64,000 nt of DNA from CAZLAK01 sp964557545 (lineage in GTDB: Bacteria; Bacillota; Desulfotomaculia; Desulfotomaculales; Pelotomaculaceae). Below, in pieces: positions 42,295-51,611 of this stretch. The stretch is taken from the NCBI GenBank assembly GCA_964557545.1, contig CAZLAK010000002.1, forward strand, positions 43,178 to 107,177, in the 5' to 3' direction. The translations under genes were made by a program, and so were the position numbers. The notes beneath the pieces are model-generated. The model searched no databases and was not told the DNA's origin. It saw only the letters and a list, made by a program, of their open reading frames with translations. Position 1 is the stretch's first letter, and every line of letters starts with the position of its first letter.

Positions 42295-43488
42295 TCACTT
42301 GCGCAAGAGCACCTCTACCCCCGGCAGCTTCCTCCCCTGCAAAAACTCCAAGGAGGCCCCGCCGCCCGTGGAGATGTGGGTTAGTTTCTCGGCCACGCCG
42401 GCCGCGTTCACCGCCGCCACCGAATCACCCCCGCCGACAACCACGGTGACACCCGAGTCACCCAAGCCGCCCAGCAGCCTGGCGATGGCCATGGTGCCCT
42501 GGGCAAAGTCCTCTATCTCAAAAACGCCTAAGGGGCCGTTCCAGAAAACCGTTTTGGCCTTTTTGAGTTCAGTGGAAAATCTTTCTACAGTTACCGGCCC
42601 GATGTCCAGGGCCATCCACCCGTCGGGTATGCACTCTACGGGAACAACCATTTTCTCGGCACCGGGTTTTATCTCTCTGGCCACCACCACGTCCAGCGGC
42701 AGGATCAGTTCCAGCCCTTTATAAGCGGCTTTATCTACAATGCTGCCGGCCGCCTCCAATTTATCTGCTTCTACTGCTGAAGCCCCGACCTTATAACCCC
42801 AGGCCGCCAAAAAAGTGTTGGCCATACCGCCCCCGACGAGCAAGGCGTCCACCCTTTCCAGCAAGCTGGAAAGAACGTCTATCTTGTCGGAAACCTTAGC
42901 CCCGCCGATAAGTGCCACGTAAGGGCGCTCGGGTTCGTGCAGGAGTTTTTCTAAGACGGCCAGCTCCTTTTCCATTAGGAATCCCGCTACTGCCGGCAAG
43001 AACTCCGCCACGCCGACCGTAGAGGCATGCGAGCGGTGGGCGGCGCCAAAGGCGTCGTTTACGTACACGTCGGCCAGTTCCGCCAGGCGGCGGGCAAATT
43101 CCCGGTCATTCTTCTCCTCCTCCGGGTGGAAGCGTACGTTTTCCAAGAGGAGGACATCCCCGCCGCGCATATTGCTGACCGCTTCTTTCACCTCCTCTCC
43201 CACGCAGTCACCGGCCATAGCCACAGGCCGCTCCAAAAGCTCGGCCAGCTTTCCCGCCACCGGTTTTAAGCTGTGCTTTTCGTTGTACACACCTTTGGGG
43301 CGTCCCATGTGCGAGGCGAGGATTACTTTTGCCCCCCTTGCGCAAAGGTACTTAATGGTGGGCAGGGCCATCCTGATCCGGCTGTCGTCTAAAACAGTTC
43401 CTTTCCCGTCCAGCGGCACGTTGAAGTCCACACGCACCAGCACCCGCTTGCCTACCACGTCGATGTCACCGATTGTCTTCCTGGCCAA
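42295..43488 (-). CDS. pgk: Phosphoglycerate kinase
   Basis: 397 aa. VLVRVDFNVPLDGKG, the RIRMALPTIKYL segment, SHMGRPKG and the C-terminal GGGDSVAAV and STGGGASLEFLQG motifs. A TTG at 43488 is chosen: AAGGAG lies 10 bases upstream and it gives the family start ARKTIGDIDV. The longer frame to 43554 would run into the GC-rich hairpin between gap and pgk. Confidence 0.96.
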   Translation of the reverse strand: MARKTIGDIDVVGKRVLVRVDFNVPLDGKGTVLDDSRIRMALPTIKYLCARGAKVILASHMGRPKGVYNEKHSLKPVAGKLAELLERPVAMAGDCVGEEVKEAVSNMRGGDVLLLENVRFHPEEEKNDREFARRLAELADVYVNDAFGAAHRSHASTVGVAEFLPAVAGFLMEKELAVLEKLLHEPERPYVALIGGAKVSDKIDVLSSLLERVDALLVGGGMANTFLAAWGYKVGASAVEADKLEAAGSIVDKAAYKGLELILPLDVVVAREIKPGAEKMVVPVECIPDGWMALDIGPVTVERFSTELKKAKTVFWNGPLGVFEIEDFAQGTMAIARLLGGLGDSGVTVVVGGGDSVAAVNAAGVAEKLTHISTGGGASLEFLQGRKLPGVEVLLRK

Positions 43489-43523
43489 ACCATCACATCT
43501 CCTTCCCCATCCAAAATAGACAA

Positions 43524-43562
43524 GGGCCGCGGGCCCGCCCGGCCCGGGCGTCACCGCGGCCC
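43524..43562 (-). other. GC-rich intercistronic hairpin between gap and pgk
   Basis: GGGCCGCGG (43524-43532) pairs with CCGCGGCCC (43554-43562), with more GC pairs possible inside. No T-run follows. Probably an mRNA processing or attenuation element that sets gap above pgk. Confidence 0.6.
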
Positions 43563-43569
43563 ACAGATT

Positions 43570-44604
<1,035 letters not shown>

Positions 44605-44729
44605 TAGTATACCCACCCCTTTCAATAGTATGCCTTAATTGGCCTTTTTGCCGCTAATTGGTACACACATTTATTTCTCCACACCGCTTAAAGTTCCTCC
44701 CTCCCAACTAATTTTGAGAGGACAAAAAA

Positions 44730-44758
44730 GGGAGTACCGTCTATTAGTCAGTACCCCC
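44730..44758 (-). terminator. Terminator of rpoN
   Basis: GGGAGTAC (44730-44737) pairs with GTACCCCC (44751-44758); on the minus strand six T follow. It separates rpoN from gap. Confidence 0.8.
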
Positions 44759-44799
44759 TAGTCTTTATCTATAAAATTTTTATGACTAATTGGTTTCTA

Positions 44800-46221
44800 T
44801 CAGTACCTCTTGCGCTTGCGGATGGGCGGAATGCCCAGTTCATCCCTGTACTTGGCCACGGTGCGCCGGGAAATCATAATGCCTTTTTTGCGGAATATTT
44901 CGGCTATCTTCTGGTCGTTGAGAGGTGTGCACGGGTCTTCACTGGCAATTATTTCCTGAAGCATTTTCTTAATACTCTCCGCCGAAGTAGAACTCCCGGA
45001 AGAATTGCACAAGCCGTTGGAAAAGAAATATTTCATTTCAAAAACGCCCTGCGGCGTCTGGATGTACTTATTGGAAGTAGCCCTGCTGACGGTGGACTCG
45101 TGCAGCCCCACCATTTCCGCCACCGTCTTTAAATTGAGCGGTTTTAAATATTTAACCCCGTGATCCAAGAATTCCCTCTGCAGCTCAACCAAACAGTTGG
45201 CCACTTTGTAGAGGGTGAGGCGCCTCTGTTCAATGCTCCGGATCAGCCAGGCGGCTGCATTGAGCTTGCTCTCCACAAAACGGCGCGTGCTTGGGTCGTA
45301 ATTTTTTTCCTGGGTTAAAACGGAACGGTAGATAGAATTAATGGTGATACGCGGAATCGAGATGTCGTTGATGATAATGACGTACTCTCCGTCCACTTTC
45401 TCCAAAACGATGTCGGGGACAATGTAATTGGTGTTGTTGGAGCGAGAAAAATTACGGCCGGGTTTCGGGTCGAGCGTTTTTAAGATGTCGGCCGCTTCTT
45501 GAACTTCACGCACGGTTACACCCAGGCACTGGGCAATGCGGTTTATTTTCCCCTTGGCCAGGTCCAGAAGGTGGTTTTCAATCATCCTCACCAGAACATC
45601 GTTCTCAATGCCCAATTGCCTGACCTGGATTAAAAGGCATTCTACTAAATTTCTAGCTCCCACACCGGGGGGGTCAAAACCCTGTATGACACTTAGCACC
45701 TCGGCTACCTTGGCAGTGGTGACTTTCAGCGCTGCAGCTGCCTCTTGGAGTGAAACCCGCAAATAACCGTTATCATCAATATTGCCGATTAAGTACTCGC
45801 CCACCGCCCTGTCCACACCCCGGCAGGGGCTTAACTTTAACTGCATCATCAGGTGGTCGATGAGTGTGGGCGCCTGGGACAGGAAGTTTTCGTAGGTATA
45901 ATCTCTTTCGCCGGGGTCCTCCCTGCGGGTAAAGCCTAAGTCGCTGCTGTCCGAAAAGTACTCCTCCCAGTCAATTGATGTGTCCGCCGCCTCCCCGCTG
46001 CCTTCCCCGGCCGATCTGCCGTCCTCTATCATTTGGGGGTCTTCGCTTGTCCCAGCTTCATCTTCGTGTATTTCCAAAAGAGGGTTTTCCTGAAGCTGCT
46101 GTTCTATATAACTGGTTAGGTCGAGGGAAGACAATTGCAGGACCGTAATGGCCTGCCGCAATTCGGGGGTCATGACCAATTTTTGTGCCTGCTCAATATT
46201 CAGCCCATAACCCATGCGCAT
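44800..46221 (-). CDS. rpoN: RNA polymerase sigma-54 factor
   Basis: 473 aa. N-terminal Gln/Leu-rich activator-response region (QKLVMTPELRQAITVLQLSS), an acidic linker, the core-binding domain, an HTH region (TVAEMVGLHESTVSRATSNK) and the RpoN box SRRTVAKYRDELGIPP that reads the -24 element. The ATG at 46221 has AAGGAG 8 bases upstream. It serves the six candidate -24/-12 promoters in this window. Confidence 0.97.
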   Translation of the reverse strand: MRMGYGLNIEQAQKLVMTPELRQAITVLQLSSLDLTSYIEQQLQENPLLEIHEDEAGTSEDPQMIEDGRSAGEGSGEAADTSIDWEEYFSDSSDLGFTRREDPGERDYTYENFLSQAPTLIDHLMMQLKLSPCRGVDRAVGEYLIGNIDDNGYLRVSLQEAAAALKVTTAKVAEVLSVIQGFDPPGVGARNLVECLLIQVRQLGIENDVLVRMIENHLLDLAKGKINRIAQCLGVTVREVQEAADILKTLDPKPGRNFSRSNNTNYIVPDIVLEKVDGEYVIIINDISIPRITINSIYRSVLTQEKNYDPSTRRFVESKLNAAAWLIRSIEQRRLTLYKVANCLVELQREFLDHGVKYLKPLNLKTVAEMVGLHESTVSRATSNKYIQTPQGVFEMKYFFSNGLCNSSGSSTSAESIKKMLQEIIASEDPCTPLNDQKIAEIFRKKGIMISRRTVAKYRDELGIPPIRKRKRY

Positions 46222-46373
46222 TGCGTTCACTCCTTGTTGGGCAAAGGACAGTTCCCTCTCTAAACACTAATTAAACTTCTCTGTACGGGGTCAATGTTCC
46301 TGCTCAGCATGTCCTGTTACCAGAATATTCAGTAACCGGCTGTTCAATGTACAAGCCTTCAAAAAGTTCAGGT

Positions 46374-47315
46374 TTAAAATTCGCCGTCCCGTATTTTAGC
46401 GGCAATCTCTTCAATCTTTTTAAAGCGGTGGCTGACACCCGACTTGCCCAAGCGTGGGTTCATCATCTCACCGATTTCCTTTAAACTGGCATCCGGGTAC
46501 TTTATCCTCAAGAGTGCGGCTTCCAAAAGAGGTTTTGGCACTTTCTCCAAACCAATAGTATCTCTGATGAGACAGACATTTTCCAGCTGGCGCACTGCGG
46601 CATCCACCGTTTTGTTTAAATTGGCCGTTTCACAGTTCACCAGCCGGTTAACCCGGTTGCGGACATCCTTGAACACTCTAGCGTCCTCAAACGTGAGGAG
46701 GGCGGCGTGAGCACCTATGAGGTTCAAAAATTCGCCTATCTGCTCGCTGCCCTTTAAATAAATCACAAAACGTCCTTTTCTCCTGCTCACACCGGCGCCA
46801 AGGCGGTATTTTTCCAGAAGTCTAGCCAGTGAAAGGGCGTACTCTTCCCCTCCGGCCACTAGCTCCAGGTGGTAATCACCCGCGGGACTGCTCACCGAAC
46901 CACCGCCCAAAAACACTCCGCGCAGGTAGGAACGGCGGCAACACTCACGGCGGATCACTGCCGCCGGCACCCCACCTTCCAAGACACCGGCCGGGTTCAT
47001 TAAGCCCAGCAGCTGCAAAAACTCCTCTACGCCTTCTTGGGGAGGGATACGCACCACGTAAACATTTCCCCGGCGTAAAAATTTTACGTGCTTGACCAGC
47101 ACCTCTGTGGCCAGGCTGGAATTTTTCTTGACTAGTTTTAACACCTTCCTGGCTACGGCTGCGCTGCCGGCCGTTACGTACAGCCCTAGCCGGCGGCCGC
47201 TGATCTGCATGCTGCCGAGCATTTTAAAAAGAGCAGAGAGTTCAGCCACCAGGCAACAGGGGCGCTGGCCCACCACGCGCGCCAGCTCGTCCCTGGTTGC
47301 CGCAGAAAAAGACAA
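46374..47315 (-). CDS. whiA: WhiA, DNA-binding protein with LAGLIDADG-like domain
   Basis: 313 aa. N-terminal homing-endonuclease-like fold (RRSYLRGVFLGGGSVSSPAG) and C-terminal HTH (LKEIGEMMNPRLGKSGVSHR). Involved in cell division and chromosome segregation in Firmicutes. TTG start behind GGAGG. Follows yvcK in the conserved rapZ-yvcK-whiA order. Confidence 0.96.
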   Translation of the reverse strand: MSFSAATRDELARVVGQRPCCLVAELSALFKMLGSMQISGRRLGLYVTAGSAAVARKVLKLVKKNSSLATEVLVKHVKFLRRGNVYVVRIPPQEGVEEFLQLLGLMNPAGVLEGGVPAAVIRRECCRRSYLRGVFLGGGSVSSPAGDYHLELVAGGEEYALSLARLLEKYRLGAGVSRRKGRFVIYLKGSEQIGEFLNLIGAHAALLTFEDARVFKDVRNRVNRLVNCETANLNKTVDAAVRQLENVCLIRDTIGLEKVPKPLLEAALLRIKYPDASLKEIGEMMNPRLGKSGVSHRFKKIEEIAAKIRDGEF

Positions 47316-47416
47316 GGATAAAACCTCCAGTTCCCTTGCATATATTATACCACAAAATGCTCCTGGCGATTTTTTTATATAAAAAAAGTTATTAAAAGTT
47401 ATTATAAATGCAATTT

Positions 47417-48745
47417 TCAGAAGAAAACCTGGCTAATTTTGGGTGTCTTTTCCTCTTCCTCTGTTGTGCGACCGGCTCTGGCGGCCAGAATTATATCCAG
47501 AATTAGGCGGGCAAGTTTTTGGGAGTGGTGGCGCACGTACTCCGCCTGCTGCACCAAATCGGCTCCCACGGCCCTTATACCAAGAGCTTCTACGGCGTCC
47601 AAGTCGGCTTCCACCGGCCCCGACCCCTCCTGGCGGTAGCGAAAGAGCGCCGCTTTGGGCACCGGACCGGTATTTATCACTGCCCAGTCAATCACTTTTC
47701 CGGCGTGCTCGATTATAGCGCGCGCGTGCTCGGATGCCCGGTAGCCGTCCGTTTCACCGGGCTGGGTCATAATATTGCAGACAAAGATTTTTACCGCCCG
47801 GCTCCGGGCCAGCGCTTCCGGCACGCCCTTTACCAAAAGGTTGGGAATAATGCTGGTGTAGAGGCTGCCGGGTCCTAAAACTATGCCGTCTGCCTCCCTG
47901 ATGGCCGCCAGCGCCCCGGGAAGCGGCCAGCAGCGCGCCGGCTTTAAGAAAACCCTCGCGATGCGGCGGCCGCAGCGGGCGATGTTCGATTCGCCCTGCA
48001 CCAGGGTGCCGTCCGCAGTCTCGGCGCAGAGGGTGACGTTGCTCAAAGTAGCGGGCAGCACCTGCCCCCTTACGGCCAGAACCTTGCTCAAGCTGCGCAC
48101 CGCCCTGTCCATGTCACCCGTCATTTCAGACAGGGCAGCTAAGAGAAGGTTTCCGACCGTGTGACCGGCCAGCTCACCGTTTTTAAAACGGTACTGCAGG
48201 AGGTCTCCCATGAGCGGCTCCGCATCGGCCAGGGCCGCCAGGCAGTTGCGGATATCTCCTGGCGGCTGGACGCCGAGTCTTTCGCGCAGGCGGCCTGAGC
48301 TTCCCCCGTCATCGGCTACCGTAACGATGGCGGTTATGTTGCTCGTAAACTCCTTTAAGCCGCGCAGCAGCACGGACAACCCCGTCCCGCCGCCAATAAC
48401 TACAATTTTAGGACCGCGGCGCAAGTGCTGGCGGGCATAGACTATATCCGCCGCCCTGCCCCCCTGCTCGGGCAGAAGAGATGCTGCCACCGAATGCAGT
48501 ACCTTAAGAAAACCGCAGCTTAAGGCAGCTACTCCCAGCACAATCAATAACGCTCCGGCACAGCGGGCGCAAGCCCCGCTGCCCGCTTTCCCTTCCAGGC
48601 GGGAAAGGAAAAAGGCAAATTTTTCAACCAGCCCATTGCCCAGCAAAATGCCTGCGCCCAAAGCGGCCAGCAAAATACCGGCTGTGGAAAAAAAGAGCCA
48701 CCTTTTAACCCGCATGCCAGGGTAAAGCCATTTAAAGACGGCCAC
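47417..48745 (-). CDS. yvcK: YvcK-type gluconeogenesis/morphogenesis factor with N-terminal membrane anchor
   Basis: 442 aa, about 110 longer than B. subtilis YvcK. The core begins at IVVIGGGTGLSVLLRGLKEF and includes TVADDGGSSGRLRERL and GDIRNCLAAL, a CofD-like fold binding UDP-sugars. The extra N-terminus has two hydrophobic helices (about residues 16-36 and 60-85) that should anchor it to the membrane. GTG start. Confidence 0.94.
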   Translation of the reverse strand: MAVFKWLYPGMRVKRWLFFSTAGILLAALGAGILLGNGLVEKFAFFLSRLEGKAGSGACARCAGALLIVLGVAALSCGFLKVLHSVAASLLPEQGGRAADIVYARQHLRRGPKIVVIGGGTGLSVLLRGLKEFTSNITAIVTVADDGGSSGRLRERLGVQPPGDIRNCLAALADAEPLMGDLLQYRFKNGELAGHTVGNLLLAALSEMTGDMDRAVRSLSKVLAVRGQVLPATLSNVTLCAETADGTLVQGESNIARCGRRIARVFLKPARCWPLPGALAAIREADGIVLGPGSLYTSIIPNLLVKGVPEALARSRAVKIFVCNIMTQPGETDGYRASEHARAIIEHAGKVIDWAVINTGPVPKAALFRYRQEGSGPVEADLDAVEALGIRAVGADLVQQAEYVRHHSQKLARLILDIILAARAGRTTEEEEKTPKISQVFF

Positions 48746-48772
48746 CGCAACGCACCCCCTTTTTTTAAGCCG

Positions 48773-49642
48773 TTACTGTGCCCTGTCCAGATCCCGGTGG
48801 CGCACCGCCACCCGGTAATTTTTAGCGGACAGCACCTCTCCCAAGTAATTGGCCAGAACTACCGAGCGGTGCCTTCCGCCCGTACAGCCGATGGCGATGA
48901 GCAAGGTGGCTTTTCCTTCGCTTATGTAGTGGGGAATAAGAAACTCTACTAAGCCCGAAAATTTATCCATAAACTGTCCTGTAACTTCAGAACTGAAAAC
49001 GTATTCCCTGACCTGGCGGTCGTTGCCGGTGAGGTTCTTTAAGGCGGGGTGGTAGTAGGGGTTGGGAAGAAAGCGGACATCCATCACGAGGTCGGAATCT
49101 AGGGGAATACCGTACTTGTAGCCAAAAGACATTATGGTGATGTGCATGGGAAAAGGACCGCCGGTATCGGCGTAGGTGGCGGCAATTTCTTCTTTCAGCT
49201 CCCGCACGCTCTTGTGGGAGGTGTCGATGATCCTGTCCGCTCTCCCCCGCAAGTCCCGCAGGAGCCGGCGCTCTTGGCGGATGACATCCAAAACCTCCCC
49301 GTGCTCGCTGAGCGGGTGGCGGCGCCGGGTTTCCTTAAAACGCCGCACCAGCACCTCGTCTGAAGCCTCTAAAAAGAGGATTTCGTAGCGCACTCCCTGG
49401 GCGTCCAGGTCAGCCAGCACCAAAGACAGGGTGCTGAAAAATTCCCCTCCTCTGATGTCCACCACCATAGCTATTTTATTAATCCTGCTCGCCGCCTGTG
49501 CACAGAGCTCAGTAAATTTAGGGATAAGGGCGGGAGGGAGGTTGTCCACACAAAAAAAGCCGATGTCCTCCAAGCTGCGCAGGGCCTGCGTCTTGCCGGC
49601 ACCGGAAAGTCCCGTCACTATAACCAGCCTGGGCAATGCCAT
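48773..49642 (-). CDS. rapZ: RapZ-family nucleotide-binding protein
   Basis: 289 aa. Walker A VTGLSGAGKTQALRSLED and C-terminal IAIGCTGGRHRSVVLANYLG. Binds nucleotides or sugar-nucleotides and, in E. coli, acts with small RNAs on amino-sugar synthesis. ATG 49642 has GGGAGGG 8 bases upstream. Confidence 0.96.
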   Translation of the reverse strand: MALPRLVIVTGLSGAGKTQALRSLEDIGFFCVDNLPPALIPKFTELCAQAASRINKIAMVVDIRGGEFFSTLSLVLADLDAQGVRYEILFLEASDEVLVRRFKETRRRHPLSEHGEVLDVIRQERRLLRDLRGRADRIIDTSHKSVRELKEEIAATYADTGGPFPMHITIMSFGYKYGIPLDSDLVMDVRFLPNPYYHPALKNLTGNDRQVREYVFSSEVTGQFMDKFSGLVEFLIPHYISEGKATLLIAIGCTGGRHRSVVLANYLGEVLSAKNYRVAVRHRDLDRAQ

Positions 49643-49671
49643 TAACCCAATCCCTCCCCGCAAGTTACGCT

Positions 49672-50424
49672 TTAAAACTTAAAAAAGCCGCTTTGGGCAC
49701 TGTTAATAACTTTTTCCGGCGGAAAACCGAGCTTATCTAAAAGAGCTGCCCCCAATGACAGATCCCCCACTGACCTGGGAAAGTGGGCATCGCTGTTCAC
49801 GGCCAGTGCCGCGCCCCACTTTAAGGCAGCTCGCACCACCTCCTCCTTATTATAATGGTGTCCGGTATTTACTTCAAGGGCACAGCCGCACCGGGCGCAG
49901 GAGCGGGCCAGTTCGTCGAGATCTACGGGCATGAGCAAGCCGGGGTGGGTGATTACGTCTACCCGGTGGCGGTGCGCCGCTTCTACCAGCGCCTTGGTAT
50001 TGGTGTTGGCCAGCTTTGCCCTGGGGTAAAGCTTCCACCTGGCCGCCAAGTTGGGCAGGGTAAAGCGTTTAAGAGCCCTAAAATCTGCCGGCAGGCAAAA
50101 AGGGTGAAGGCCTGCCAGCAGAATGTCGAGCTCACCGGCCAGCCGCCGGGGGACGTCCAGCTGGCCGTCCGGGCCGGTGACGGCGGCCTCCGCTCCAACC
50201 AGCACTTTTATCCCGGGGTAATCCGCGGCAAAACCGGCAACCTCTTTTTTTTGAGCCAGGAAAGAGCCAGCCCCCCTTACCCCGGTGCCCAGGGAAGCGG
50301 GGCCGTGATCAGTCAAGGCTACGGCCCTAAGCCCGCGCTCCAGTGCCGCCAGCACGTTTTCCCGCGGCGTTCCGCGGCCGTCGCTGTATGTGGTGTGGGT
50401 GTGCAGGTCAGCTGCCAGCTCCAT
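49672..50424 (-). CDS. PHP-domain metal-dependent hydrolase
   Basis: 250 aa. PHP metal motifs DLHTHTTYSDGRG, ALTDHGP and, near the C-terminus, NSDAHFPRSVGDLS. Resembles YcdX/histidinol-phosphatase-like phosphoesterases; the substrate is unknown. Overlaps the preceding isomerase gene by 17 bases. Confidence 0.9.
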   Translation of the reverse strand: MELAADLHTHTTYSDGRGTPRENVLAALERGLRAVALTDHGPASLGTGVRGAGSFLAQKKEVAGFAADYPGIKVLVGAEAAVTGPDGQLDVPRRLAGELDILLAGLHPFCLPADFRALKRFTLPNLAARWKLYPRAKLANTNTKALVEAAHRHRVDVITHPGLLMPVDLDELARSCARCGCALEVNTGHHYNKEEVVRAALKWGAALAVNSDAHFPRSVGDLSLGAALLDKLGFPPEKVINSAQSGFFKF

Positions 50425-51502
50425 TTTTGCCCAGCTCGCGTTTTAAGTAATCAATAACCTCCACCGGGCCCGGGTCGATTCCGTAGAGGGCGGCCAGGTA
50501 AACGCTGGTGTAGTCGCCGGTGTAAATGAGGGAGAAGATCCTGGCCAAAAAACCCTTTCCCTGTGACATCACTTCTGTTATGCCGTCCACTGCCCCGTCA
50601 ATCACCTTGGCGGTAATTTCTATCCTCTTTTGCACGCGCGGGTGATCGCCCGCATCCCTTAAGACAACGACGTGCACGTTTTTTAAGACACTGGCGGGAA
50701 ACCTAAAGCCGACAATCTCGTTGTGGTTGAGTTCGGGAAAAACGTTCCAGTAAGCGGGAGCCTTGGCGTTTTCGTTGATCTGGCCTTTCCACCTCTGGGC
50801 AGCGACCTCGGTAGTGCCGGACGAGCCCCAGATGACCGGCAGGCGGCCGTAAAGCTTGCGGGCCAGCTGCTTGGCCGGGTTCTGCTCTTGGGGCACGTGA
50901 GGGCCCAAGGACTGCTCGTGCATGGTTTTGAGAACTTCGGCCGCCTCTTCCATCTCCGCCGCCGCATCCGGCAAAAAACCCAAGTGTTCGAGCGTGCGCA
51001 GCAGGGGGAAGAACAGGTAGCCCACTGCCGCCCGTGGGGCCAGACCGCCGGGCACGGTGATGACGGGAACGCCGCAGCTCTGGGCAGCTTTTGCCAGCGC
51101 ACCGCCGGTGGTAACGGCTACCAGGGCCGCCCCCCGGCGCCTGGCCTCCTCAAAGGCACACAAGGTTTCCTCTGTATTGCCGGAGTAGCTGACAGCAAAA
51201 ACCAGGGTATCCGGCCCTACAAAATGCGGCAGGCTGTAGTCGCGGTTAACGGTCACCGGCACCGGCATCCTGCCTGCCGTCAAAACCCGCAAAATATCCC
51301 CCCCGATGGCCGACCCCCCAAGACCGGTTATCACCACTTTCGCAATGCTCTCTGCCAGTAAGGTCTTTTCCTCCCAGGGCAGCGGCGCGCTTTTGGCGTG
51401 CCGGCACTGGGAGGGCAGCTCTGCCAGCATTTTCAGCATGCCGGCGCTGTCCAGGCGGTAAAGCCCGTCAATGTTGTCGAGGTCAAAGTGATAAGCAGGC
51501 AT
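50408..51502 (-). CDS. Bifunctional phosphoglucose/phosphomannose isomerase
   Basis: 364 aa. SIS domain: VVITGLGGSAIGGDILRV, VFAVSYSGNTEETLCAFEEA, then LNHNEIVGF with the catalytic Glu region. The short length and NHNE motif match the bifunctional PGI/PMI family of Archaea and Firmicutes. GGAGGAGAG precedes the ATG. It probably feeds fructose-6-phosphate to the glycolytic genes nearby. Confidence 0.92.
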   Translation of the reverse strand: MPAYHFDLDNIDGLYRLDSAGMLKMLAELPSQCRHAKSAPLPWEEKTLLAESIAKVVITGLGGSAIGGDILRVLTAGRMPVPVTVNRDYSLPHFVGPDTLVFAVSYSGNTEETLCAFEEARRRGAALVAVTTGGALAKAAQSCGVPVITVPGGLAPRAAVGYLFFPLLRTLEHLGFLPDAAAEMEEAAEVLKTMHEQSLGPHVPQEQNPAKQLARKLYGRLPVIWGSSGTTEVAAQRWKGQINENAKAPAYWNVFPELNHNEIVGFRFPASVLKNVHVVVLRDAGDHPRVQKRIEITAKVIDGAVDGITEVMSQGKGFLARIFSLIYTGDYTSVYLAALYGIDPGPVEVIDYLKRELGKNGAGS

Positions 51503-51611
51503 AGTCTCTCCTCCGGATAAATTTAGTGCACGCCCATACTAAAGCCGCGCCTTTGTCTTCGCTCACTCCTGTGCTCCCAGCCGACAGTACTTAATTGCTA
51601 GCTTCGGGCAA

